This document shows, one piece after another, positions 36,816 to 44,722 of a DNA stretch of 64,000 nucleotides. Each line of letters begins with the position of its first letter. Within the stretch, counting starts at the first letter, position 1. A model generated the notes under the pieces. It saw nothing but the letters and a program-made list of their open reading frames with translations, made no database searches and was not told the DNA's origin. The stretch covers positions 1 to 64,000 of the forward strand of contig SFNQ01000012.1 of assembly GCA_004554165.1 (NCBI GenBank). Reading direction: 5' to 3'. Both the position numbers and the translations under genes were made by a program. This DNA is from Clostridiales bacterium. GTDB lineage: Bacteria; Bacillota; Clostridia; Christensenellales; CAG-138.

Positions 36816-37737
36816 GGCTCTTCACCTCCCCGTAAATACGCGGGCGGATGGCCCGGTCGATGAGCGGCGTCGCGATATTCATCAGAAGAATCGCGTAGGT
36901 CACGCCCTCGGGATAACCGCCGAAGGCGCGGATCAGCGCGACGATCAGGCCTGCGCCCGCCGCGTAGACGCACTGGCCCAGCGGGGTCATGGGGCTTGTG
37001 ACATAGTCGGTGGCCATGAATACCGCGCCAAAGAGCACGCCGCCCGAAAGCACGCCCGCTACCGGGTCCAGACCAAAGGCCCAGGCAAAGAGCATGAAGC
37101 TCCCGATCATTACCACCGGGATGTGCCAGGTGATGGTCCTGCGCAGGAGCAGGTACAAAAGGCCCAGCAGGATTGCAACCTTGCAGACCTCGCCAATCGT
37201 GCCGGGAATACGGCCCACCAGCAGATCGATCGTCGTGGCGGAGAAGGTGCTCCCCTCCGTCAGTACGGTGGCCGAGGTCACCGTATCAAAGGGCAGTGGA
37301 TAGGCGGAGGCGGTGTTGGTGGCGGTCATGAACGTTGGCCAGGAGGCCAGCAGTACCGCCCGCGCCGCCAGCGCCGGGTTCATAAAGTTGCAGCCGAGGC
37401 CGCCGAACATCTGCTTGACCAGCAGGATGGCCACGGCGCTGCCCACGAAAATCATCCACCAGGGCGCGGTCGAGGGCAGGTTCAGCGCAAGGATTACGCC
37501 CGTAACCGCGGCCGACAGGTCGTTGATGCGGATGGGCTTTTTGCCGAGCTTCTGCCAGAGGAGCTCCAGCCCCACGCAGAACACAACCGACAGCAGCGTA
37601 ACGCGCAGCGCCTGCCAGCCGAAGAGCCACACCCCCGCGATGACGCAGGGCATGAGCGCCGTGAGTACGTCCAGCATCAGCGATGCGGTGCTGTCCTTTT
37701 GATGCACATGCGGTGCATTGGATACGGAAAACTGCAT
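36808..37737 (-). CDS. rnfD: Rnf complex subunit D (membrane, FMN-binding)
   Basis: A 309-residue protein with eight to nine helices. LGCNFMNPALAARAVLL and VTSATVLTEG contain the conserved regions; a Thr in the latter is the expected covalent FMN site. YPEGVTYAILLMNIATPLID is a family ending. Second gene of the rnf operon, 9 bp after rnfC. Confidence 0.95.
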   Translation of the reverse strand: MQFSVSNAPHVHQKDSTASLMLDVLTALMPCVIAGVWLFGWQALRVTLLSVVFCVGLELLWQKLGKKPIRINDLSAAVTGVILALNLPSTAPWWMIFVGSAVAILLVKQMFGGLGCNFMNPALAARAVLLASWPTFMTATNTASAYPLPFDTVTSATVLTEGSTFSATTIDLLVGRIPGTIGEVCKVAILLGLLYLLLRRTITWHIPVVMIGSFMLFAWAFGLDPVAGVLSGGVLFGAVFMATDYVTSPMTPLGQCVYAAGAGLIVALIRAFGGYPEGVTYAILLMNIATPLIDRAIRPRIYGEVKSRA

Positions 37738-37746
37738 GTTCCTCCC

Positions 37747-39066
37747 CTACCTCCTTGCCTTGGCCGCGAGCTCCTCGCGCGCCGTCTTGAACGCTGCGGT
37801 CAGGTGCCTGCGCGCGGGGCAGATATAGGCGCAGGCGCCGCAGAGGACGCAGTCCATCAATCCCCGGGCTTTTGCGCGCTCCAGATTGCCGCGCTCCACG
37901 TCAAACTTCATCTCATAGGGCATCAGGCGCATGGGGCATACGCCGACGCAGCGGCCGCAGCGGATGCAGGGCCCTTCCTCCAGAGCCTTTGCCTGCGCCT
38001 CGTCAAAGAGGATGACACCGTTGTTGTTTTTTGCAACGGATACGGAAAGGTCCGGCGCGCACAGCCCCGTCATGGGGCCGCCCGCAAAGGCCTTTTTCGC
38101 GCCGTCGGCGAGGCCGCCGCAGGCGTCCACCACCTCCTGAAACGGCGTTCCGACCCGCACGAGGAGATTGCCCGGCTCTTTTACGCAGCCCGCCACCGTG
38201 GTAATGCGCTCGATGAGCGGCCTTCCCTCGGTTACGGCCTCCGCGATGGCGCGGGCCGTGCTGACGTTGAACACCAGCGCGCCCGCCTCGATGGGGAGCT
38301 GGCCGCGGGGCACCTGCCGCCCGGTCACAACCTCGATCAGCTGCTTTTCGCCGCCCTGGGGGTACTTCGTCCTGAGCGCCATGACCTCGCAGCCCGTCCG
38401 GCCCTCTACGGCCTTTTCCATGGCCGCGATGGCCTCGGGCTTGTTGTCCTCAATGGCGATCACGCCGCGGGAAACGCCCGTTGCGCGAAGGATCAGCCTG
38501 AGCCCGTCCACAATGCGGTCCGGATGTTCCAGCATGTTGCGGTAATCCGCGGTGAGGTAGGGCTCGCATTCCGCGCCGTTGAGGATGACAATGTCAGCCC
38601 GCTTGCCCTCCGGCACAGTCATCTTGACGTGGGTAGGGAAGGCTGCGCCGCCCATGCCGCAGATGCCCGCGGCGCGGACCGCCGGAATGATCGCAGCGGG
38701 GTCCACCGTTTCCACCTCGCCCACGGGCGTCAGCTCCACCCAGTCGTCCAGCATGTCGTTTTCAATGGTGATACAGAGCTCCGGCTTTGCGCGCAGCTGC
38801 TGCCGCTCCTCCACGGCCACAACCGTCCCGGAAACGCTGGCGTGTACGGGCAGCCCCAGGCCGCCCACCGGCTCCGCGATGACCTGCCCCAGCCTGACCA
38901 CGTCCCCCTTTTTGACGCAGGGCGCGGACGGAGCGCCAATATGCATTCCCACAGGAATCGTCACCTGGCCCGGCACCAGCGGCCGCACCGCACAATCCTC
39001 GGTAAAGCGCTTGCCCTCATGGATCTCCCTGAGCGGATGCACGCCGCCTTTGAATGTCCGTTTCAA
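37747..39066 (-). CDS. rnfC: Rnf complex subunit C (NADH-binding)
   Basis: A 439-residue subunit that binds FMN and NAD(H). TFKGGVHPL is the family N-terminus, MGGAAFPTHVKM and NGAECEPYLTADYRNML form the nucleotide/FMN region, and two ferredoxin motifs follow: CIRCGRCVGVCPMRL and CVLCGACAYICPARR. The start codon is TTG (39064-39066), with GGGGGAGG about 12 bases upstream. It is the first gene of rnfCDGEAB, the usual order in Clostridia. Confidence 0.95.
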   Translation of the reverse strand: MKRTFKGGVHPLREIHEGKRFTEDCAVRPLVPGQVTIPVGMHIGAPSAPCVKKGDVVRLGQVIAEPVGGLGLPVHASVSGTVVAVEERQQLRAKPELCITIENDMLDDWVELTPVGEVETVDPAAIIPAVRAAGICGMGGAAFPTHVKMTVPEGKRADIVILNGAECEPYLTADYRNMLEHPDRIVDGLRLILRATGVSRGVIAIEDNKPEAIAAMEKAVEGRTGCEVMALRTKYPQGGEKQLIEVVTGRQVPRGQLPIEAGALVFNVSTARAIAEAVTEGRPLIERITTVAGCVKEPGNLLVRVGTPFQEVVDACGGLADGAKKAFAGGPMTGLCAPDLSVSVAKNNNGVILFDEAQAKALEEGPCIRCGRCVGVCPMRLMPYEMKFDVERGNLERAKARGLMDCVLCGACAYICPARRHLTAAFKTAREELAAKARR

Positions 39067-39204
39067 AATAGTCTTGTCCTCCCCCGTATCTTTTCCGTTC
39101 TGTTTTCAGCGGATGGAGCCTTCAGAAAAGAGGCCCGGAACAGAAGCCCCTGCAGAAGGAACGGGCTTTCCCATGAACCGCTGAAACGATGCGCCGGATT
39201 TCAT

Positions 39205-39232
39205 AAAAAGGCCATGCGACCCTCGCATGACC
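39205..39232 (-). terminator. Terminator-like hairpin in the rnf leader
   Basis: On the minus strand GGTCATGCGA pairs with TCGCATGGCC (one G-U) around GGG and is followed by TTTTT. It lies about 14 nt after the predicted rnf transcription start and also downstream of the amidase gene, so it may end amidase transcripts, attenuate rnf, or both. The rest of the 327-bp gap between rnfC and the amidase gene holds the promoter at 39253-39281 and no gene. Confidence 0.75.
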
Positions 39233-39252
39233 TCGATCGGCTTTTCTATACA

Positions 39253-39281
39253 ATTATAGCGTATGTTGGGTGGCGGCACAA
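39253..39281 (-). promoter_or_regulatory. Promoter for rnfCDGEAB
   Basis: Minus-strand TTGTGC (39281-39276) and TATAAT (39258-39253) are 17 bp apart. The start is expected near 39246, giving a leader of about 180 nt before the TTG of rnfC. Confidence 0.75.
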
Positions 39282-39393
39282 GATGCTGGGAATCAATATT
39301 GACAGGTTTCCTGCCCTTATCCGGGTATGTTTTGTCGAATCCTGCGGCCGGCGGTCCCTGTTTTGGCACTCCGGGGACCGCAGCCGCTGCCGC

Positions 39394-40302
39394 TCAGGCG
39401 CCGTAATAGCTGCGGATACCGCTGGCGATGCCGCGGGCGGCCTTTGCGATAAAGGCGGCGTCGTTGAGATTCGCGTCATCCGAGCGGTTGCTGAGCTGTC
39501 CGAGCACAAGGCCCATGGCGGGGAGCTTGGATTTGGAAAGCACCTCTTTGTTCGTAACGGTGCGGACGGTGCCGTCCTCCGTTTCGCGCACGGGCATGCC
39601 GGTGGCGTTGGTATAGCCCGTCAAAACGGCGGTGGCCAGCTTTTTCGAGGATTCGGATGCGCCCTTGGCAATGAAGGCCTCCGCGCCGCGGGTTGCGCTG
39701 TTGGTCAGGTCGTTGCAAAAGAGTGAAATGAGAATATCCGCATTGCTGCTGTTGGCAATGCGCACGCGGGTGCCGGCGTCAACAACCTCGTCGTTGGATT
39801 CGCGCGTCATAACCACCGTCGCGCCAAGTCCCGCCAGCTCCTCCTGCAGGGCCTGCGCAAAGGCGAAGTTGATCTTATATTCATAGGTTTTGGAGGAAAC
39901 GCCCCTGTGAGTACCGCCCTTGCTCTTGCCCGCATCGATCACGATCGTGCGGCCCGCAAGCGGCGCCGGCGTGGCGGTGGGTTCCGGCGTTTCGGTCACA
40001 AGCGTTTCCGGATCAACGGCTACGATTTCGCCGGTCACGGGATCGGTGGTGGTGGTCAGGTTCGCGTCCTGCGGGTCGAAAGAAGGGCTGGGAATCGGGG
40101 TAATCACCGGCGGCGTGGCCGTGGGCGTGGGCTCGGGCGTGGCCCTGGCCTCCACCGCCGCATTGACCGCAGGCGCGATCACGCCCGCCGCAAGCGCATA
40201 GGCTCCGCCGCCGACAAGAATGAGCATCGCAGCGCAGAGAATGCCGAAGGACATGGGCGTATTGATGCGGAGCGTCTTTCTGCGTCTACGGATTTTTTTC
40301 AC
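39394..40302 (-). CDS. Degenerate N-acetylmuramoyl-L-alanine amidase-fold protein
   Basis: A 302-residue membrane-anchored protein. A basic N-terminus and one helix (about 18-42) are followed by a Pro/Thr linker (53-115) and an Amidase_3 fold (117-302). The fold is recognisable from TIVIDAGKSKGG, TVVMTRESND, RVRIANSSNADILISLF and LSNRSDDANL. Three of four catalytic/zinc positions are altered: His of DPGHGG is Lys126, His of SIHAN is Phe195, and the late Glu before GFLSN is Val266; only Glu141 remains. It is therefore probably a peptidoglycan-binding or scaffold protein. The start is GTG with GAGGTGA upstream. Confidence 0.82.
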   Translation of the reverse strand: MKKIRRRRKTLRINTPMSFGILCAAMLILVGGGAYALAAGVIAPAVNAAVEARATPEPTPTATPPVITPIPSPSFDPQDANLTTTTDPVTGEIVAVDPETLVTETPEPTATPAPLAGRTIVIDAGKSKGGTHRGVSSKTYEYKINFAFAQALQEELAGLGATVVMTRESNDEVVDAGTRVRIANSSNADILISLFCNDLTNSATRGAEAFIAKGASESSKKLATAVLTGYTNATGMPVRETEDGTVRTVTNKEVLSKSKLPAMGLVLGQLSNRSDDANLNDAAFIAKAARGIASGIRSYYGA

Positions 40303-40495
40303 GGCGGCTCACCTCAAAACTTATAGTCGACATTATTTTATCACGTTCGCTCAAACTTGTGTACGGCGGCGTAAAAGTTTCACAATTTATTTTTCTCTTT
40401 TCTGCTATACTGAAAGGAGTGCCGCCGCCGGAATGCGGCGCGCAAGCGCCGGCGCCCGCATTTGCCCCATGATCTCCCCACAATGGTTGTGTTTT

Positions 40496-41026
40496 ATGAA
40501 ATTTTTTGACGAATCTTCCCCATTTTATGGATATTCCGCCTGCTGTTTTACGGGTCATCGCCCCCAGGGGCTTCCGCAAAACGATACGGCGGCTATGAAG
40601 CTGCTGCGCCTTGGCCTCATGGAGGCCGTGCAGCTTGCCGCAGCCGGCGGCGTGACCCGCTTTTCGGCAGGCGGCGCCCGCGGTTTTGATATGCTTGCGG
40701 CGGAGGCGGTGCTGCTGCTGCGCCAGCGGGAATCGCTGCCCCTGTCCCTCTTTCTCGAGCTGCCGAGCCCCCGCCAGCCGGAGGGCTGGCCTGCATCGGA
40801 ACGCCAGCGCTACGAACACATCCTGGCGGAAGCGGACGGCTACCGCTACGCCTCCTTCCGCAACGACGCGACCGCCATGCTTGCCCGAAACCGCCGCCTT
40901 GTGGAGCGGTCGGATTGCTGCATCGTCTATCTGGCCCGGCCCTCCGGCGGCACCTTCTATACGGTGAACTACGCGCTCAGCCGCGGCCTCTTTGTCTATC
41001 AGCTTGCGGAGCGCCTGCGGCCGTGA
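40496..41026 (+). CDS. DUF1273/SLOG-family protein (YpsA-like)
   Basis: A 176-residue protein of the SLOG nucleotide-binding superfamily. CCFTGHRPQGLP near the N-terminus, FSAGGARGFDMLAAEAVLLL and a C-terminal SDCCIVYLARPSGGTFYTVNYAL define DUF1273. Related YpsA/GpsB-associated proteins influence cell division in Bacillus, but the ligand is unknown. The start is uncertain: 40496 keeps the usual short N-terminus, while ATGs at 40433 and 40469 are also in frame and none has a good ribosome binding site. TATACT near 40407 may be its -10 box. Confidence 0.85.
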   Translation: MKFFDESSPFYGYSACCFTGHRPQGLPQNDTAAMKLLRLGLMEAVQLAAAGGVTRFSAGGARGFDMLAAEAVLLLRQRESLPLSLFLELPSPRQPEGWPASERQRYEHILAEADGYRYASFRNDATAMLARNRRLVERSDCCIVYLARPSGGTFYTVNYALSRGLFVYQLAERLRP

Positions 41027-41032
41027 TATAAT
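41004..41032 (+). promoter_or_regulatory. Promoter of the MATE gene (near-leaderless)
   Basis: TTGCGG (41004-41009) and TATAAT (41027-41032) are 17 bp apart, inside the end of the DUF1273 gene. Transcription should start near 41039, about four bases before the ATG at 41043. Confidence 0.72.
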
Positions 41033-41042
41033 CGCTTGCATT

Positions 41043-42416
41043 ATGGAACAAAAAACGCAGAACAAGATGGGCGTGATGCCCGAGGGACGGCTCCTGTTTT
41101 CCATGTCCGTTCCGCTGTGCATCTCCATGCTGATGCAGGCGCTGTACAACCTTGTGGACAGCGTCTTTGTCTCGCGGCTGGGCGAGGACGCGCTGACCGC
41201 GGTTTCGCTGGCCTATCCCGTCCAGATGCTGATGATCGCGGTGGCGGTGGGCACGGGCGTGGGCATGAACTCCCTGATCTCGCGCCGCCTTGGCGAGCGC
41301 CGCAGGGAGGAGGCCACCCTTGCCGCCAACAACGGCCTGCTCCTTCTGCTGCTGTCCGCGCTGGCCTTTGCGCTGTTCGGCCTGTTCTGCACAGAGCCTT
41401 TTTTCGCGCTCTTTACGGACAAGCCCGCCATCCGCGAGATGGGGACGACGTATCTTTCCGTCTGCTGTACGCTCTGCTTCGGCGTGTTTCTTCAGGTGGG
41501 CTGTGAGCGCATCATGCAGGCCCAGGGCCAGAATGTTGCAGCCATGGCCATGCAGCTCGTGGGCGCACTCTTCAACATCATTTTCGACCCGATCCTGATC
41601 TTCGGCCTGCTGGGCTTCCCCGCAATGGGCATTGCGGGCGCAGCCTGGGCGACGGTGGGCGGACAGCTTCTCGGCATGGTCTGCTGCTTTGTGGTACTGC
41701 TGGTCAGGAAATTTGAGGTCACACTGTGCCTGCCCAAGTGCCGTCCGGTGGGCCGGGTCATCCGGGATATTTACCAGGTCGGCATTCCTTCCGCCATCAT
41801 GCAGGCCATCGGCACGGTCATGAACCTTGCGATGAACGCGCTGCTCATCGCGTACTCGTCCACCGCCGTGGCCGTATTCGGCGTATACTTCAAAATTCAG
41901 TCCGTGGTATTCATGCCGGTCTTTGGTATGACAAACGCAGCCATGAGCATCATGGCTTACAACTACGGCGCGCGCTGCCGCAGCCGGCTCATGCGCACCT
42001 GGAAGCTGATGCTCCTGGCGGCCCTGGCGATGATGCTGGCGGGAACCATCGTGTTCCAGCTTCTGCCCGATCGAATCCTTCTGCTCTTCGAAGCCTCGGA
42101 GGATATGCTGGGCATCGGCGTTCCCGCGCTGCGGGTCATCTCCTCCTGCTTCCTTTTTGCGGCGGTGGGGATCTCTGCCTCAACCTTTTTCCAGGCTGTG
42201 GGCCAGGGCGTTTACAGCATGCTCCTCTCGCTCATCCGGCAGCTTGTGGTGCTCGTGCCCGCAGCCTATGCGTTCTCGGCCCTGTTCCACTCACTGGACG
42301 CGGTCTGGCTGTCCTTCCCCGTGGCGGAGGGCGTAGCGCTGGCAACCAGCCTTTTCCTGTTCCGTTCGGTTTACAACCGCCTAATCCGTCCACTGGACGG
42401 GCCCGTCCGGGAATAA
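41043..42416 (+). CDS. MATE family efflux transporter
   Basis: A 457-residue, twelve-helix exporter of the NorM/DinF-like MATE family. PLCISMLMQALYNLVDSVFVSRLGEDALTAVSLAYP is the family N-terminal repeat, with the duplicated partner YQVGIPSAIMQAIGTVMNLAMN in the second half. Such proteins expel drugs or metabolites using Na+ or H+ gradients. The ATG has no Shine-Dalgarno sequence and lies right behind a promoter. It is convergent with the lipoprotein gene. Confidence 0.93.
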   Translation: MEQKTQNKMGVMPEGRLLFSMSVPLCISMLMQALYNLVDSVFVSRLGEDALTAVSLAYPVQMLMIAVAVGTGVGMNSLISRRLGERRREEATLAANNGLLLLLLSALAFALFGLFCTEPFFALFTDKPAIREMGTTYLSVCCTLCFGVFLQVGCERIMQAQGQNVAAMAMQLVGALFNIIFDPILIFGLLGFPAMGIAGAAWATVGGQLLGMVCCFVVLLVRKFEVTLCLPKCRPVGRVIRDIYQVGIPSAIMQAIGTVMNLAMNALLIAYSSTAVAVFGVYFKIQSVVFMPVFGMTNAAMSIMAYNYGARCRSRLMRTWKLMLLAALAMMLAGTIVFQLLPDRILLLFEASEDMLGIGVPALRVISSCFLFAAVGISASTFFQAVGQGVYSMLLSLIRQLVVLVPAAYAFSALFHSLDAVWLSFPVAEGVALATSLFLFRSVYNRLIRPLDGPVRE

Positions 42417-42467
42417 AACGCATCCCTGCCGCTGATCCGGGGCGGCGCCCTGCGAGGACAGGCCGGT

Positions 42468-42508
42468 AAAAACGCTTTGCCCGCACCAGCAATCGGCACG
42501 GGCAAAGC
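42468..42508 (-). terminator. Intrinsic terminator of the lipoprotein gene
   Basis: A perfect 10-bp stem GCTTTGCCCG/CGGGCAAAGC is followed on the minus strand by GTTTTT. It lies between convergent genes and may slow plus-strand MATE transcripts as well. Confidence 0.82.
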
Positions 42509-42550
42509 ATTGACGGTTTCCGGGATTGATACAGGCCGGACAGAGCCCCT

Positions 42551-43279
42551 TCAGGCGAGCGGTTCAAAGCCTTCGAGCAGGCTTTCAAACTCCGCCTCAT
42601 CCAGCACGGTCAGAACAATCTCCGCAAAGCGGTCGCCCTGCCTGCGGATCATGTAGCGCCCATACACGGTCATGCCGTAAACCTCAATGCGGTATTCCAC
42701 CGCATCATAGACCTCTCCGAGCAGCTCCGTCTGAAAGGGTTCTTCTATCTCCACAGGGGTTTCCTCGCTCCCCAGCATTGCAGGCAGCTGTTGCTGCAGC
42801 ACCTGAACATACTGCGCCGCAGTCATGTTTTTAAGCGCCGGAATCTCCGCGATAATGCTGATGTTCTTCCCCGTTGTAGGCGAAACGGCCATCATCTCAT
42901 ACACGGTCTGCAGCTCGGCGAGTTCGATGGTCCCGGCGTCCCCGCTCAATACCTCGGCGCCGACCTGCATATTGGCCGCAATTTCCTCATCGGTGGACAT
43001 GACCTGATCCTCCGCAAGGGTATAGCGAAGCCCCAGCCATTGGCTCTCATATGTGGTTTCCGTACGCGTACCGGGCACATAGTTTGCCGGGTCTGCCGTA
43101 GCCTCGGGCACCGGCTCGTCGGTGGGCTCCGGCGCGGCTTCCCGGGTCGGTTCCTGACTCGGTTCTGCGGCAGCCGCAGTCGCCGGCGCTTCCGTCTCCG
43201 CCTGCGGTGCGCTGACGCAGCCAGAGGCGAGCAGCGCAGCCGTCATCAAAAAAGCAAGGAATAACATCCATTTTTTCAT
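42551..43279 (-). CDS. Putative lipoprotein, family not recognised
   Basis: A 242-residue exported protein with a type II signal peptide (LLASGC, Cys21), an acidic Pro/Glu/Ala/Thr linker at about 25-65 and a C-terminal alpha/beta domain of about 170 residues. That domain contains WLGLRYTLAEDQVM and ends in AEIVLTVLDEAEFESLLEGF, resembling secreted proteins of unknown function in Clostridia. It is monocistronic: it has its own promoter (43316-43344) and terminator. RBS AGGGGAG. Confidence 0.82.
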   Translation of the reverse strand: MKKWMLFLAFLMTAALLASGCVSAPQAETEAPATAAAAEPSQEPTREAAPEPTDEPVPEATADPANYVPGTRTETTYESQWLGLRYTLAEDQVMSTDEEIAANMQVGAEVLSGDAGTIELAELQTVYEMMAVSPTTGKNISIIAEIPALKNMTAAQYVQVLQQQLPAMLGSEETPVEIEEPFQTELLGEVYDAVEYRIEVYGMTVYGRYMIRRQGDRFAEIVLTVLDEAEFESLLEGFEPLA

Positions 43280-43295
43280 GTAACAATTTCTCCCC

Positions 43296-43310
43296 TTAAA
43301 GCATCTTTAA
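43296..43310 (-). other. Small hairpin at the 5' end of the lipoprotein mRNA
   Basis: TTAAAG-ATG-CTTTAA forms a 6-bp stem with a 3-base loop. It starts at the predicted transcription start (about 43309) and ends just before the AGGGGAG ribosome binding site. Confidence 0.6.
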
Positions 43311-43315
43311 TCATA

Positions 43316-43344
43316 ATTATGTGCAGGCCGCCGCGGCATGTCAA
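43316..43344 (-). promoter_or_regulatory. Promoter of the lipoprotein gene
   Basis: Minus-strand TTGACA (43344-43339) and CATAAT (43321-43316) are separated by 17 bp. Confidence 0.85.
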
Positions 43345-43368
43345 CGGAAATCTTTTTCCACCCGCGCC

Positions 43369-43428
43369 AAAAAACCTGCAGAAAGAAGCCCGGAACAGCA
43401 TCGCCCTCCGGGCCCCGCCTCTTTCTGC
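43369..43428 (-). terminator. Intrinsic terminator of the CofE-like gene
   Basis: A long hairpin GCAGAAAGA...TCTTTCTGC with an inner GGCCCGGA/TCCGGGCT helix is followed on the minus strand by a TTTTTT run. It lies 10 bp after the CofE-like stop codon. Confidence 0.82.
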
Positions 43429-43437
43429 GGTTCACCC

Positions 43438-44619
43438 TCACATGGCGTAATTGGTAAAGTAATTCTGCACAACCACGATGGGCGTACCCTTGTCGCCGCT
43501 GCCGCTCACAAGATCGCAGAGTGAGCCGATGAGGTCCGTCAGCCGCCGCGGCGTCGTGCCCTGCGAGGCCATGCTGCCCATAAGATCTCCCTCCTTCTCA
43601 CGGATGGCCTTGCGGACGGCCTCCATCAGGGCCTCGCCGGAAAGCTGCGCAAAGTCGTTGTCCGCCAGATACTTGAGTTTCAGCTCATTGGGCAGGCCCA
43701 AAAGCCCCTCCGTAAAGCCGGGAGCCACCGTCGGGTCCGCAAGCTCCCAGATTTTACCTGCCGGATCCTTGAACGCGCCGTCGCCATAGACCATGGCCTC
43801 GATGCGCTTTCCCGTGTGCCGGGACAGCGCCTGGCTGATGCCCTCCGCCACTGCCTGCGCGTTCTGCGGGAAGAGCTTGACCGTATTTTCGGTGGCCTTG
43901 TTGGAGCCCAGCAGGCCGAATTCCGCGTTAAAGCCGCCGCCATCCACGGGCGCGTTGAGAATATCCGCCAGCGTGAGCACGGTGTGGCCGCCGGCCTTTT
44001 TGATGCGGCGTGCGGTGCGATTGCGGGTGTGGATATCGCAGCAGAGCACGTCGCCCGTATACTCGAGAATGGTTTCCGGCCGGTTCGCCAGAATGATTTC
44101 CGCCTCCGCGCCCTCCGCCTCAATGAGCTGCCGGTAGTAACCAATGTAGTCCACCCGGGTGAAGGGATGGCAGGAAACGCCGAAGCGCTTCTGAAACTCC
44201 GCCGCCGTGAGCACGTCGGTATAGGGGTTGACGCCGCTGTCGTCCAGCAGGTCCTCGTCCAGCAGATGGTTGCCCACCTCGTCCGAGGGATAGCTCATCT
44301 GCAGAACGATCTTCCTTGCGCCCCGCGCAATGCCCCGCAGGCATATGGCAAAGCGATTGCGGCTGAGAATGGGGAATACCACGCCCACGGTTCCGCCGCC
44401 CAGCTTTTGCTTCACATCCGCTGCGATCTGATCCACGCTGGCATAGTTGCCCGCCGCCCGCGCCACCACCGCCTCGGTCACGGCCACTACGTCCCTGTCG
44501 TTCAGGCAGAAGCCGTCCTGCTTCATTGCCCGGAGGACGCTGTCCACCGTAATTGCAACAATGTCGTCGCCCTGGCGAATGATGGGCGCCCGGATGCCCC
44601 TTGCTATGGTTGCCGCCAT
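43438..44619 (-). CDS. Coenzyme F420-0:L-glutamate ligase-like protein (CofE family)
   Basis: A 393-residue protein related to COG1478 F420:gamma-glutamyl ligases. It begins IRAPIIRQGDDIVAITVDSVLRA and contains DRDVVAVTEAVVARAAGNYASVDQIA. The second half, with GGGFNAEFGLLGSNKATENTVKLFP and VYGDGAFKDPAGKIWELADPTVAPGF, is the version common in Firmicutes that do not make F420. It may ligate an amino acid to another carboxylated acceptor; no partner gene here indicates which. The start at 44619 has GAGGTGG upstream. It follows the second polysaccharide operon but has its own promoter and hairpin leader. Confidence 0.82.
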   Translation of the reverse strand: MAATIARGIRAPIIRQGDDIVAITVDSVLRAMKQDGFCLNDRDVVAVTEAVVARAAGNYASVDQIAADVKQKLGGGTVGVVFPILSRNRFAICLRGIARGARKIVLQMSYPSDEVGNHLLDEDLLDDSGVNPYTDVLTAAEFQKRFGVSCHPFTRVDYIGYYRQLIEAEGAEAEIILANRPETILEYTGDVLCCDIHTRNRTARRIKKAGGHTVLTLADILNAPVDGGGFNAEFGLLGSNKATENTVKLFPQNAQAVAEGISQALSRHTGKRIEAMVYGDGAFKDPAGKIWELADPTVAPGFTEGLLGLPNELKLKYLADNDFAQLSGEALMEAVRKAIREKEGDLMGSMASQGTTPRRLTDLIGSLCDLVSGSGDKGTPIVVVQNYFTNYAM

Positions 44620-44633
44620 ATGATTCCACCTCG

Positions 44634-44669
44634 AAAAAAAAGATTCGTGGAGCGAAAAACACTCCACGA
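44634..44669 (-). terminator. Hairpin with U8 run between pssA and the CofE-like gene
   Basis: TCGTGGAG pairs with CTCCACGA (8 bp), followed by ATC and eight T residues on the minus strand. It can terminate the pssA-end of the polysaccharide operon. The first base of the stem coincides with the transcription start predicted from the promoter at 44676-44703, so it is also the 5' end of the downstream mRNA. Confidence 0.8.
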
Positions 44670-44675
44670 TTTTAT

Positions 44676-44703
44676 ATTATATTCCAATTCTTCCGTTTTG
44701 CAA
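44676..44703 (-). promoter_or_regulatory. Promoter of the CofE-like gene
   Basis: Minus-strand TTGCAA (44703-44698) and TATAAT (44681-44676) are separated by 16 bp. The expected start is near 44669. Confidence 0.65.
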
Positions 44704-44722
44704 GCAGAATCTGTGCCGCCGG

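Noticed and set aside
36742..39726. Long plus-strand open frame opposite rnfC-rnfD (about 990 codons)
   Set aside because: It is a His/Arg/Gly-rich shadow of the rnf genes with no ribosome binding site and no recognisable domain.
40303..40400. Rex-type redox operator (TTGTGA...TCACAA) between the amidase and DUF1273 genes
   Set aside because: TTGTG and CACAA occur but are about 21 bases apart, far more than a Rex site allows.
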